A stretch of DNA of 42,480 bases from CADCTB01 sp964479465. Lineage in GTDB: Bacteria; Actinomycetota; Acidimicrobiia; Acidimicrobiales; AC-14. Made by a program: the position numbers and the translations under genes. The notes under the pieces are model-generated. The model was given only the letters and a program-made list of their open reading frames with translations. It made no database searches and was not told the origin of the DNA. Where the stretch lies: the NCBI GenBank assembly GCA_964479465.1, contig CAYZMG010000033.1, positions 1 to 42,480 of the forward strand. The letters run 5' to 3'. This document shows, in pieces, positions 1 to 8,581 of the stretch (positions within the stretch are counted from its first letter, which is position 1; each line of letters begins with the position of its first letter).

Positions 1-429
1 GGAGCCGTCGAGCTGGAGGGACGGGCTCACCACCTGGAAGAGGTTGGCCAGGTTGACCGACGGGCCGCCGAGAGCGCTGCCCGTGCTGCTCAGCCCGACG
101 ACCAACCCGGGGAAGGCCGGATTGTGCCCCGCCCTGGCCGCCGGCGCCGGCGCCGGCAGCGCCCCGCCGAGGCGGAACTCGGCGGGCAGGACGGAGGGGT
201 CCGTGGCGCTGAACTTGAGAACCACCACCATGCCCCGCCCGGCGGCACCCTGCACCGACGCGGGTTCCGGCGAGAGCACCCTCGCCACCACGGGCGTGGT
301 CGGGAGCAGGGTGGTGGACGTGTCGAAGCCGAAGGGCGTCGTCGTCGTCGACGATCCTCGGTCGTCGCCGCCACTGCAGGACGCGAAGAGGACGGCGGCC
401 AACCCGGCAATGAGCAGTCGACGGAGCAT
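1..429 (-). CDS. Lipoprotein, C-terminus cut off by the window
   Basis: The minus-strand frame is open from the ATG at 429 to the window edge, giving 143 residues without a stop. The N-terminus (MLRRLLIAGLAAVLFASC) is a lipoprotein signal peptide: two Arg, a hydrophobic stretch, then a lipobox-like FASC with the lipidated Cys at residue 18. A GSSTTTT linker follows, as is common in actinobacterial surface lipoproteins. The remainder is Ala/Pro/Val-rich and matches no family I recognise; it may be a beta-rich extracellular domain. An upstream ATG at 465 would add 12 residues, but the signal peptide starts naturally at 429. It diverges from the MFS gene with about 70 nt between them. Function unknown; export and lipid anchoring are inferred from the signal peptide only. 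Confidence 0.7.
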   Translation of the reverse strand, partial: MLRRLLIAGLAAVLFASCSGGDDRGSSTTTTPFGFDTSTTLLPTTPVVARVLSPEPASVQGAAGRGMVVVLKFSATDPSVLPAEFRLGGALPAPAPAARAGHNPAFPGLVVGLSSTGSALGGPSVNLANLFQVVSPSLQLDGS

Positions 430-498
430 GCCTGACGCTACAACGCGGACGATGTCCGGGAACATGCTGATCTGACTCCCACGGGCGATGATGTCGGG

Positions 499-1938
499 GT
501 GAGGGAGCCGCAGGGCGTTGCCCTCGACAGCGCCGCCGGCCGGTGGGTGGTGGGTGTGGCCGTCCTCGGATCGGGCATGGCCTTCCTGGACAGCACCGTG
601 GTGAACGTCGCCCTGCCCGAGATCGGGCGCGACCTCGGCGCCCCGACCGGCGCCCTGCAGTGGATACTGAACGGCTACCTGCTCACCCTCGCGTCGCTCA
701 TACTCCTCGGCGGGTCGCTCGGCGACCGCTACGGGCGCCGGCGGATCTTCGTCTGGGGCGCCGGCCTCTTCACCGCCGCCTCGGTGCTTTGTGCCGCGGC
801 CCCGAACGTGGAGCTGCTGGTCGTGGCCCGGCTCCTCCAGGGCGTCGCCGGCGCCCTGCTGACGCCGGGCAGCCTGGCCATGATCGACGCCAGCTTCCGG
901 CCCGAGGACCGCGCCCGGGCCATCGGGGCGTGGTCGGGGCTGGCCGGCGTGACGACCGCCCTGGGGCCGCTGGTGGGCGGCTGGCTGGTCGACGCGGTGT
1001 CGTGGCGGGCGATCTTCCTCATCAACATCCCTCTCGGGCTCTTCGTCGTGGCGACCGCCGGCCGCCACGTCCCCGAGACGCGGGACCCCACCGCCGGCGG
1101 GCGGCTCGACGGGCGAGGGGCGGTACTGGCCGCACTGGGGCTGGCTGGCACGACGTATGCCCTGATCGAAGGGGACGTCGCCGCCGGCGTCTTCGGGGCC
1201 GCAGCGCTTGTTGCTTTCCTCCGGGCCGAGGCCCGCAGCCGGAACCCGATGATGCCGCTCGGCATCTTCTCCTCCCGCCAGTTCGCGGCGGCCAACGTGG
1301 TGACCTTTGTCGTCTACGCCGCCCTGAGCGGCGTGTTCTTCCTGCTCGTCGCCTTCCTCCAGGTGTCGCTCGGGTACTCCCCCATGGCCGCCGGCGCCGC
1401 GTCCGTCCCCGTGACGGTCCTCATGCTCCTGCTGTCGGCCCGCTCGGGGGCGCTGGCCCAGCGCATCGGTCCGCGGATCCCGCTCACCGCCGGCCCGCTG
1501 GTCATCGCGGGGGCCATGCTCCTCATGACGACGATCGACCCGGGCGACGGTTACCTCACGGGTGTGCTGCCCGCGGTGGTGATCTTCGGGCTGGGGCTGA
1601 CCCTCGTCGTCGCGCCGGTGACATCGACGGTGCTCGCGGCGGCCGACTCGCGCCACGCCGGCGTGGCGTCGGGGGTGAACAACGCCGTGTCGCGCGTCGC
1701 CGGGCTGCTCGCCGTTGCCGTCCTGCCGGCCGTCGCCGGCATCACCGGTGACCGCTTCTATGACCCGGAGGCCATGGCCGACGGCTTCAGGACCGCCATG
1801 GTCGTCTGCGCCGCCCTGGCCGCCGCAGGCGGCCTCCTCGCGTGGGCGACGATCCGCCGCCAGCTGCCGGCGCCGGCCGAGACGCATTTCTCCTGCGCCG
1901 TGGCGGGAACGCCGCTGCGGTCCGCTATCGAGGCGTGA
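499..1938 (+). CDS. MFS transporter, DHA2 (EmrB/QacA) family drug exporter
   Basis: A 479-residue membrane protein that fits the 14-helix DHA2 drug:proton antiporters. The first helix carries LDSTVVNVALPEI, the characteristic motif D1 of this family. Motif A follows as GGSLGDRYGRRR at about residues 75-86, and motif C appears as GPLVGGWLVD around residue 155. The start is the GTG at 499; an ATG a few bases upstream is out of frame and soon stops. Such proteins export hydrophobic or cationic compounds using the proton gradient, but the substrate cannot be read from sequence. The 3' end overlaps the convergent YkgJ-like gene by 14 nt. No regulator gene is adjacent. Confidence 0.95.
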   Translation: MREPQGVALDSAAGRWVVGVAVLGSGMAFLDSTVVNVALPEIGRDLGAPTGALQWILNGYLLTLASLILLGGSLGDRYGRRRIFVWGAGLFTAASVLCAAAPNVELLVVARLLQGVAGALLTPGSLAMIDASFRPEDRARAIGAWSGLAGVTTALGPLVGGWLVDAVSWRAIFLINIPLGLFVVATAGRHVPETRDPTAGGRLDGRGAVLAALGLAGTTYALIEGDVAAGVFGAAALVAFLRAEARSRNPMMPLGIFSSRQFAAANVVTFVVYAALSGVFFLLVAFLQVSLGYSPMAAGAASVPVTVLMLLLSARSGALAQRIGPRIPLTAGPLVIAGAMLLMTTIDPGDGYLTGVLPAVVIFGLGLTLVVAPVTSTVLAAADSRHAGVASGVNNAVSRVAGLLAVAVLPAVAGITGDRFYDPEAMADGFRTAMVVCAALAAAGGLLAWATIRRQLPAPAETHFSCAVAGTPLRSAIEA

Positions 1939-2536
1939 GCGCGGCCCGCACCGCGTCGATGGCCGGCGTGACGACGCGCAGCTCGCCGGTCGCCAGCCGT
2001 TCGAGGAACACCGCCCGGATGCCGACGGCAAGGAAGGCCAGTTGCGTCGAGTTGCTCGGCACGAGCCCGGGCAGCAGGTGCGCATTCGCTCGCAGGTAGG
2101 CGGCCGCGGCGCGGACCGCGGCCGCCAGGATCTCGTCGTCGGGCTGCGCAAAGTCGAACTTCCACCGGCGAACCTGCTCGGCGATCCTGGCCCGGCCCTC
2201 GTGGTCCGGCTCCAGGCCGGCGGCGGGGAACACCCGGCAGTCATAGGACCGGCAGGTTCGCGGCCGGTGATCGTAGATCGAGCAGGCGCCGTCGACGAGC
2301 ATCGGGCAGTGGCCTCGCTCGTCATAGCCCATGACGACGTTGCCCTTCGGCAGTCCCGGCGCCGGGAACAGGAGAGCCTTGGGGATACGCGACAGGGTGT
2401 CGCGCTCGTCGGGGCCGATGTGCACGAACTGCGACGACGTGCAGCACGCGGTGCAGGCCCCGCAGGGCACGTCGACACCGATCTGATCGAGCCAGGACGC
2501 GAATCGGCCGGCGGGAAGGTCCTGGGTGTCTGCCAT
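1925..2536 (-). CDS. YkgJ-type cysteine cluster protein
   Basis: About 203 residues with the Cys pattern of the YkgJ/CxxCxxCC family: CGACTACC near residue 34, then CPMLVDGACSIYDHRPRTC and a following SYDC. These Cys are thought to bind zinc or an Fe-S cluster; in vivo roles are poorly known. The frame can be extended to 2620, but MADTQDLPAG at 2536 is the preferred start because the extension runs through the divergent desaturase start region and looks non-coding. Only 28 nt separate the two divergent starts, so their promoters must overlap. Family assignment is strong; the function is not known. Confidence 0.85.
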   Translation of the reverse strand: MADTQDLPAGRFASWLDQIGVDVPCGACTACCTSSQFVHIGPDERDTLSRIPKALLFPAPGLPKGNVVMGYDERGHCPMLVDGACSIYDHRPRTCRSYDCRVFPAAGLEPDHEGRARIAEQVRRWKFDFAQPDDEILAAAVRAAAAYLRANAHLLPGLVPSNSTQLAFLAVGIRAVFLERLATGELRVVTPAIDAVRAALTPR

Positions 2537-2564
2537 GGTCTGGGCGCGCAGCCTACGATGCGCC

Positions 2565-3236
2565 GTGCCCATCGGTGTGGTACTCGGAATCATCTCGGCC
2601 CTCGTGACCGCAGTCGTCACCGAGGTCTACGCCCATCGCTGCCTCGCCCACCGCGCGTTCCGGATCCACCCCGCCCTCGCCGCGGTGCTCAACACCTACT
2701 TCCGCGTCGTCGTCGGGACCGATCCGGAGTCGTGGGCCGGCGTGCACCGCCTCCACCACCGCTACGCCGACACCCCGCTCGACCCCCACTCCCCCGTGCT
2801 GCGCCGGCCCATCAGCGTCCTCGCCGGTTCGGCCGTGCTCTTCGCCAAGGCCAAGGGCCGGGTGCCGCGGGACCGACCCAAGGGGTGGCACATCATCGCC
2901 ATCCGGGTGGCCGTGGTCGCCCTGTACGTGTTCCTCTTCGGGCCGGCGCAGGTGCTGATCATGTTCGGAGTGCACCTCGTCGGCTACCTGGGGATCCAAG
3001 GGGTCGTCAACGCCGTCGGGCACCTGTACGGGGCCAAGCCCTTTCCCGACGCCGCCGGCTACGACATCGGCTGGCTGGCCATCCCGCTCCTCGGCCACGG
3101 CTACCACAACACCCACCACGCCTATCCCGCCGCGCCGCGCACGGGTCCCCTCGACCCCATCTGGCCCCTCCTCCGCGTCACTGCGGCGGTGGGACTGATC
3201 GAGCTCGACCGCGCGCCTACAGCTGCTCGGCCGTAA
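2565..3236 (+). CDS. Membrane fatty-acid (acyl-CoA type) desaturase, short form
   Basis: A 223-residue di-iron membrane desaturase. The three histidine boxes are present in order: HRCLAH at residues 24-29, HRLHH at 61-65 and HGYHNTHH near the C-terminus. These bind the two irons that introduce a double bond into an acyl chain at the membrane. The GTG at 2565 is chosen because it directly precedes the first hydrophobic segment; an in-frame ATG at 2526 lies inside the divergent gene. It is shorter than the roughly 300 residues usual for SCD1/OLE1-like enzymes: the N-terminal cytosolic part and one helix before box 1 are missing, but all metal ligands remain. No electron donor gene is adjacent. 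The end overlaps the convergent SWIM gene by 20 nt. Confidence 0.88.
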   Translation: MPIGVVLGIISALVTAVVTEVYAHRCLAHRAFRIHPALAAVLNTYFRVVVGTDPESWAGVHRLHHRYADTPLDPHSPVLRRPISVLAGSAVLFAKAKGRVPRDRPKGWHIIAIRVAVVALYVFLFGPAQVLIMFGVHLVGYLGIQGVVNAVGHLYGAKPFPDAAGYDIGWLAIPLLGHGYHNTHHAYPAAPRTGPLDPIWPLLRVTAAVGLIELDRAPTAARP

Positions 3237-5169
3237 CGAGGAGGCGCAGGTGGGCGTCCGCCCACCGGTCAAGGGCGACGTCGGTCGTCGCGGCCCGCGC
3301 CGCCGCTCCCAGGTCGGCCATGGCGCCGGCGGCTTGTTCGAGCCCCACCCGGCGGAGTCCCTGGGCGGCCCGCTCGGCCCGGCCCGTCCAGCCCGGCGGG
3401 AGATGGTGCCAGCCCCGGTGGACGACCTCCGCCGAGGTGGCGACGGCGTCGCCGACGGCCGCGGCCAGGGGGTCATTGGTGGTGCGGGCGCCGGCGGTGA
3501 TCGTCGACCCCGTCGCAGGGGCGAACGCCGGCACGACCACCGAGGAGCCGGCGACGACGGCCGTCGGCTCCACGACCACATCGCCGGCGTGGCGATGCAG
3601 GTGGCCGGCGACGAAGCGCACGGGGCCCAGCGCTCCGCCTAGTGCCTCGGCCAGCGCGTCGACGGCGCCGGCGCTCGCCGAGGAGTGGGCGAACGACACG
3701 ACGGCCCGGCCGGCCGGCGCCCTGACGAATGCCACCAGGCGCTGGTCGCCGGGTAGGTACTGCACGCCCTCCACCTCCTCGACCACCACGGCCCGGACGT
3801 TCTCGGCCACGACTCTGGGGCGTACGACCGCCGGCGCCAGTCCGGCCAGCCGGGCGGCCTCGGCATCGAGGTCGCTCACCAGGATGCCGGCGGGGAGGTC
3901 GTCCCACAGACCCGCGGAGGGGGCCACCGTCGTGCGCCCGACCCGGCTCTCGGCGATCCGAACGACACGGCTGGCGGCGCGCACCGCCGACTCGGTGACG
4001 ACGTTGCCGCCGGCCAGCGCCGACAGGCGGGCGCCGCCGGCCTTGCGCCGGCCCAACGCGGCCGCCGATGGCGCGTCCTCGCCGGCGCCCGCCTCTACCC
4101 GCCGGCGCAGGGCCAGCACCACGCCGGCGTCGGCATGGGCCAGGTAGACCTCGACGGTGCGCACGGCATCGTCGCCCGACACCCGCGCCCCCAGCCCGGT
4201 CAGGCGCAGCAGCCGCAGCGGCGTCTCCGCCGCCTCCTCGGTACCGAGCACCCCGGGCCGCAGCGACGCGCCCCCACCCACCACGCAGCGATGCCGGGCG
4301 ACGATCTCCGCCAGCAGGGCGGCGACGTCCTCGGCCCGGTAACGGGCGCTGCGGGCCCGGTAGGCGTCGAGCTGGGCGGCAAGGTCGTCGAGGGCGTCGA
4401 CCGGCCAGCGCAGGTTCCGGGCGTCGAGGGCGACCCGGGCCGCCATGATCGACGTCGCCAGCGCCGGCCCCGTGTTGGTGACGCCGTCGGCCAGCACGTC
4501 GCCCAGGAGCCCGAGCACCGGCTCGACCCCTGACCCGCCGGCGGCCAGGCGCTCGGCTCGGCCACCACCGACGGCGACGTCGAGGATGGCGGCCCCAGCG
4601 TCGACCTCGTCGGCCACCCGGAACGCCCAGACGGCGAGGGCCACGGCGTCCTCGCGGGCGCCCCGGGCCGCGTCGACCCGGGCGTAGCCGAGCTCCTCGG
4701 GCACGAGGAAGCGGACGGTGCACGAGGCCAGTTCGACGGTGGGGACGGGATCCTCAGCCGACGGCCGGCGCACCCGGGCCCGGAAGCCGGCGCGGAACGC
4801 CTTGCGGGCCGCGCCAAAGGCCCTGCTCCCGACCAGGGACTCGACCTCGTCGTCGGTGAACTCGGCCGGCGACCACGGCGACCACTCCGCCGGCGCCGGC
4901 TGGTCCCGGTAGGCGATCACCGTCATGACCCGGTGCCGGCACACCCCCGACGCCGGGCAGCTGCACTCTGATCGCTCGAGGGTCGCCCCCGGCGCCAGCA
5001 CCACCTCGACGCCGTCGGGGAAGCTGCCGGTCACCGTGCCGTCTCCGGCCTCGGTCACCGCCGGCCCCTTGCCCGCGGCGACCTCCCGCACCGCCCGCTT
5101 GACGATCCCCCGGTTGGCCAGGGCCGACAGCGAGTCGTCGCTCAGCGCCAGCAGGTCGGCCCGGCTCAT
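3217..5169 (-). CDS. SWIM zinc-finger protein (YehQ-like), last gene of the AAA-DUF5682-VWA operon
   Basis: A 650-residue protein. A SWIM motif (CxC-x5-CxH) is seen as C69-S-C71, C77 and H79 in SECSCPASGVCRH, preceded by a short alpha/beta region typical of SWIM proteins. SWIM fingers bind zinc and are associated with DNA, RNA or protein binding. The rest is Ala/Val/Arg-rich and helical with no catalytic motif I can identify. The ATG at 5169 shares its A with the TGA of the upstream VWA gene (TGATG), so translation is probably coupled. The AAA, DUF5682 and VWA context matches the E. coli yehL-M-P-Q order, where YehQ is the SWIM protein (recalled, not searched). Role in the system unknown; a substrate- or nucleic-acid-recognition subunit is an inference. 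Confidence 0.88.
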   Translation of the reverse strand: MSRADLLALSDDSLSALANRGIVKRAVREVAAGKGPAVTEAGDGTVTGSFPDGVEVVLAPGATLERSECSCPASGVCRHRVMTVIAYRDQPAPAEWSPWSPAEFTDDEVESLVGSRAFGAARKAFRAGFRARVRRPSAEDPVPTVELASCTVRFLVPEELGYARVDAARGAREDAVALAVWAFRVADEVDAGAAILDVAVGGGRAERLAAGGSGVEPVLGLLGDVLADGVTNTGPALATSIMAARVALDARNLRWPVDALDDLAAQLDAYRARSARYRAEDVAALLAEIVARHRCVVGGGASLRPGVLGTEEAAETPLRLLRLTGLGARVSGDDAVRTVEVYLAHADAGVVLALRRRVEAGAGEDAPSAAALGRRKAGGARLSALAGGNVVTESAVRAASRVVRIAESRVGRTTVAPSAGLWDDLPAGILVSDLDAEAARLAGLAPAVVRPRVVAENVRAVVVEEVEGVQYLPGDQRLVAFVRAPAGRAVVSFAHSSASAGAVDALAEALGGALGPVRFVAGHLHRHAGDVVVEPTAVVAGSSVVVPAFAPATGSTITAGARTTNDPLAAAVGDAVATSAEVVHRGWHHLPPGWTGRAERAAQGLRRVGLEQAAGAMADLGAAARAATTDVALDRWADAHLRLLVTAEQL

Positions 5170-6296
5170 CAGCCGGCGATGCGGTCGGCGAGGAAGGCGG
5201 CGAGCTCCCCGGGCGTCATCGACCCGACGTGGGCGCCTACATCGGCGAGGCGCTGGGCCAGGTCGTGGTCGTACAGCGGGTTGGCCTCTTCGTCGAGCGT
5301 GGCCAGCCCGAGAACGTGCGTCCCCTGCTCGACCAGCCCCTTCACTGTCCGCACCAGGCGGTTGGGGTCGCCGCCCTCGTAGAAGTCGGTGATCACGGCC
5401 ACGATCGTGCGCCGGGGCTGCTCGACCAGCTGGGCCGCGTAGGCCACGGCCTTGGCGATGTCGGTCCCGCCGCCGAGCTGCACCTTCATCAGCAGCTCGA
5501 CCGGGTCGTCGACATCGGCGGTCAGGTCGACGACCTCGGTGTCGAAGGCCACCAGGTGGGTCTTCACCCCGGGGAGGCCCCACAGGCAGGCAGCGGTGAC
5601 TGCCGAGTGGATCACCGAGCCGGCCATGGATCCGGACTGGTCGACGACGAGGATCACCTGCCACTGGTCGAGCTGGCGCCGTGTCCGGGAGAAGAAGTGG
5701 GCCGTCTCCACGTAGAGCCGCCGCTCGTCGGGGCGGTAGTGGCGCAGGTTCTCACCGATTGTGCGCCGGAAGTCGAAGCTGCTGGCCCGCTTGAGGCGGC
5801 TGGGCCGGCGGGAGCGTGCGCCGCTGAAGCTCTGGCGGATCTCCGTTGCCATCCTCTCCATCAGCTCCCGCACGACCTGCTCCACGATGCGGCGGGCCAG
5901 CCGCAGCACGTCCGGGTTCATCAGGTGCTTGGTGCGGAGGACCGCCTTGAGCAGCGTGGCGTTGGGCTCGATCCGCTCCAGCACCGCCGGGTCGGTGACG
6001 ACCTCGAGGATCTCGTAGCGCTCCACTGCGTCGCGCTCCAAGCGCTCGATGGTGTCCCTGGGGAACAGGCGGTGGATGTCGTCGAGCCAGTCGACGGTGC
6101 TGAGCGTCGATCCCCCGAGGCCGGCGGTACGGCGGACGTCGCGGCGGTCGAGGTCTCCGTCGCGCTGGTAGAGCCAGTCCAGGGCCGCATCCCGCGCCGC
6201 CGCCTCCGCGCTCAGGCCGGCGCCGCCCAGCAGCGAATCGCCGGCCTGGCCCAGCACCAACCGCCAGCGCTCCAGGCCGGGATCGAGCTCGCTCAT
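5169..6296 (-). CDS. VWA domain protein (YehP-like), MoxR partner
   Basis: A 375-residue protein with a helical N-terminal half and a C-terminal von Willebrand factor A domain. The MIDAS metal site is D219-Q-S221-G-S223 in ILVVDQSGSM, with a later TDFYEGG supplying another expected acidic position. VWA proteins of this type work with MoxR AAA+ ATPases as adaptors or substrate-remodelling partners, and the matching ATPase is two genes upstream. The N-terminal part contains paired Arg-rich segments (residues 155-175) that could contact nucleic acid or the ATPase; that is speculation. The ATG at 6296 overlaps the stop of the DUF5682 gene (ATGA), and its own TGA overlaps the SWIM ATG, so the products are probably made in fixed proportions. 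Confidence 0.92.
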   Translation of the reverse strand: MSELDPGLERWRLVLGQAGDSLLGGAGLSAEAAARDAALDWLYQRDGDLDRRDVRRTAGLGGSTLSTVDWLDDIHRLFPRDTIERLERDAVERYEILEVVTDPAVLERIEPNATLLKAVLRTKHLMNPDVLRLARRIVEQVVRELMERMATEIRQSFSGARSRRPSRLKRASSFDFRRTIGENLRHYRPDERRLYVETAHFFSRTRRQLDQWQVILVVDQSGSMAGSVIHSAVTAACLWGLPGVKTHLVAFDTEVVDLTADVDDPVELLMKVQLGGGTDIAKAVAYAAQLVEQPRRTIVAVITDFYEGGDPNRLVRTVKGLVEQGTHVLGLATLDEEANPLYDHDLAQRLADVGAHVGSMTPGELAAFLADRIAG

Positions 6297-8581
6297 GGCC
6301 TGTGAACCAGGGCTTCGCGGTCGAGCAGGTCGTCGACCCGGGCTTCCAGGGCGCGCGCCCGGGCCACCAGCGCCGGGTCGGCGTGGAGGCGCAGGAGCGA
6401 CGACGCCGAGCCCCTCACCCCCCGCTGGTCGAGGAGCCGGTGGGCGATGGCCTCCCGCTCGCGGGGCGGGAACCAGGAGAACGCCAGCCGCAGCGAGGGG
6501 AGGGCGACCAGGAAGTCGGCGTCGCCGAAGCGGCCGATCAGCTCGTCGAGAAGACCGACGATGCCGGGAGGCTCGGCGTCGAGCACCTGCTCGCGGGCGA
6601 CGGCGAACAGGCCGGCGAGGAAGTCGCCCAGCAGGTCGGGCGTGCCCGCCCGGCGGACGACCCGCTCCGCCGCCGTGGCGCCCCTCGCACCTTCTTCGTC
6701 GAGCGCCCACACCATGCCGACCGAGGCCCCCCGGAGGTCCGGCGGCCGGTCCGGCGCCGCCGTGCGCAGGAACAGCTCCACGACCGGGCGCCGGCCCACG
6801 CTGAGCACGGGTTCTGCGTGGATGACGGCGTCCCGCACGGCGACAACGGCGCCGAGGCGCCCCTCGTCGGCCGGCGCCGGCCCGCCGCGGATGCCCTCGA
6901 TGAGCCACAGAACCCGGGCAGTGGCGGCGTCGACCACGCCGGCGAGAGCGACGTTGCCGGCGGCGCCGAGGAGGCGGTCGTGGCGCCAGAGGCCCAGGGC
7001 CGAGGCCAGAAGGGCGCCGACGTCGCTTACATCAGCGGCGGCCCCGATGAGCCGGGCGACGTCGTCGACCACCCGCTCCGACAGCTCGTCGAGGCCGCAC
7101 AGGGCTGCATCGAAGAGGACCGACGCCAAAGCGCCGGCGTCGGTCCCGGCGTGGGCGAAGCGGTCGCCGACGGCGGCGCCAGCCGCTGCGGCCAGCGTGG
7201 CGCCGTAGGAGCCGGCCTCGATCAGCGCCGGCAGGCGGTAGTCCGACTCCTTGAGCTCCCACGTCTCGACCAGGACCGGGTCGGTGCCGGCAGCCGGGCC
7301 CGACGTGCGCTCGATCCCGGGGATGGAAAGCACCCGGAGCCGGTGGAGCACCCGGCTGGCGTCCAGGCCGGCCGGCGTGGTGAGGTCGGCGCGCACGTCG
7401 CCCTTCGACGGGATGTCGCAGCGCTCCAGCTCGGCGGCGACGTCGTCCAGCAGCGGCGGGTGCGGCGTGTCGGAATGGAGGCGGCCGACCGTGTCGCCGG
7501 AGAGGGCGGCGACCATCTCGACCACCACCGGATCGGTGCCGGCAGCCAGCTGGCCCCGCCCGCTCCAGGGCAGGGGGCGGTCGAGGGCATCGGTGACCAG
7601 GGCGCTGGCCAGCCCGTCGAGCACGTCGGTGCGCCCCGGGCTCGGGTGGCCCCGCAGCGCGGCCAGCCCGAGGGCCAAGGTCCGGGCGGCGATGAGATCG
7701 GCGGTGGAGACGTGCTGGCGCCGGCGGCGGAGGCGGGCGACGACCGACGCCACGATGTCCTCCCCGGCTGCCTCGGTGCCCGCCTCCCAGAGCCGCTGGT
7801 AGTAGTGGGGCGACGGCATGCCGGACTGGTAGCCGTCGAAGGCGTCCAGCCGCCGGAACGAGAAGGGCACGAGGTAGCTGCCGCCCACCGAGCCGTCGGG
7901 GAACTCCGGCACGTCCGGCCACGCCGCAGTGTCCCCCGACCCCTCGCACAGCCGGACCAGCGCCGGCCGGTGGAAGCCACCGGTCACCACGACGACGGCC
8001 CGGCCGCCGGCGTCGGCCACCGCGGCGCGCACCCATCGGGCCATGTACGCCTCCCGGGCGCTGTCCTCGCCGGAGGCCTCGGCGTCGCCGCGCACCAGGT
8101 CGAAGTAGGCGGTGAGGTGATCGCCCAGGCCGGCGCCGGGGTCGATCTCGAAGAGGTGGTCCCACAGGGTGTCGACGTTGTCGACCGCGAACGCCCGGCA
8201 CAGGCGCCCGATGGCGTCGGTGTGCCGGCGCTCGGCATCCGCGTAGCGGTTCGTCAGGTCGGAGAACGCCGGGTGCCACGCCGGCAGGTCGATGAAGCGG
8301 ACCTCGGCTCCGGCGCGCCGGCCCTCGGTGAGGGCGACCCACTCCGGCGAGTGGGCGCAGAGCGGGCTCCACGAGGCGTGGTGGCGGGCCTCGTCGCGGT
8401 AACTGGTGAAGATGGCGACGGGGAGGTCATGGTCGAGCAGCACCTCGTCCATGCGGGCGTTCATGTCGGCCGGGCCCTCGACGAGGACGTGGGCCGGCGC
8501 CAGCTCGCGGATCACGTCGCGCACCAGGCGGGCGCACGCCGGGCTGTGGTGCCGGACGCCGACGAAGGTGGCGGCGGTCAA
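6293..8581 (-). CDS. DUF5682 family protein (YehM-like), possible TIKI/TraB-fold hydrolase
   Basis: A 762-residue protein of the DUF5682 family. The start is a TTG at 8581 that overlaps the TGA of the upstream ATPase gene; the first residues (MTAATFVGVRHHSP) begin a conserved beta strand, and the in-frame extension to 8716 is unlike coding sequence. Visible conserved elements are GVRHHSP (8-14), VLVEGP (32-37), SPEWVALTEG (78-87), EVRFIDLPAWHP (93-104) and VVVVTGGFHRP (196-206). The arrangement GxxH, then E after a second strand, then a late GxxH resembles the TIKI/TraB/EreA metallo-hydrolase group (inference). The C-terminal 500 residues are helical and unassigned. The biochemical role is unknown. 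The stop overlaps the VWA start by 4 nt. Confidence 0.85.
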   Translation of the reverse strand: MTAATFVGVRHHSPACARLVRDVIRELAPAHVLVEGPADMNARMDEVLLDHDLPVAIFTSYRDEARHHASWSPLCAHSPEWVALTEGRRAGAEVRFIDLPAWHPAFSDLTNRYADAERRHTDAIGRLCRAFAVDNVDTLWDHLFEIDPGAGLGDHLTAYFDLVRGDAEASGEDSAREAYMARWVRAAVADAGGRAVVVVTGGFHRPALVRLCEGSGDTAAWPDVPEFPDGSVGGSYLVPFSFRRLDAFDGYQSGMPSPHYYQRLWEAGTEAAGEDIVASVVARLRRRRQHVSTADLIAARTLALGLAALRGHPSPGRTDVLDGLASALVTDALDRPLPWSGRGQLAAGTDPVVVEMVAALSGDTVGRLHSDTPHPPLLDDVAAELERCDIPSKGDVRADLTTPAGLDASRVLHRLRVLSIPGIERTSGPAAGTDPVLVETWELKESDYRLPALIEAGSYGATLAAAAGAAVGDRFAHAGTDAGALASVLFDAALCGLDELSERVVDDVARLIGAAADVSDVGALLASALGLWRHDRLLGAAGNVALAGVVDAATARVLWLIEGIRGGPAPADEGRLGAVVAVRDAVIHAEPVLSVGRRPVVELFLRTAAPDRPPDLRGASVGMVWALDEEGARGATAAERVVRRAGTPDLLGDFLAGLFAVAREQVLDAEPPGIVGLLDELIGRFGDADFLVALPSLRLAFSWFPPREREAIAHRLLDQRGVRGSASSLLRLHADPALVARARALEARVDDLLDREALVHRP

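Noticed and set aside
2526..2564. Upstream ATG start for the desaturase
   Set aside because: It overlaps the divergent YkgJ-like gene's start, and the GTG at 2565 directly precedes the first hydrophobic segment.
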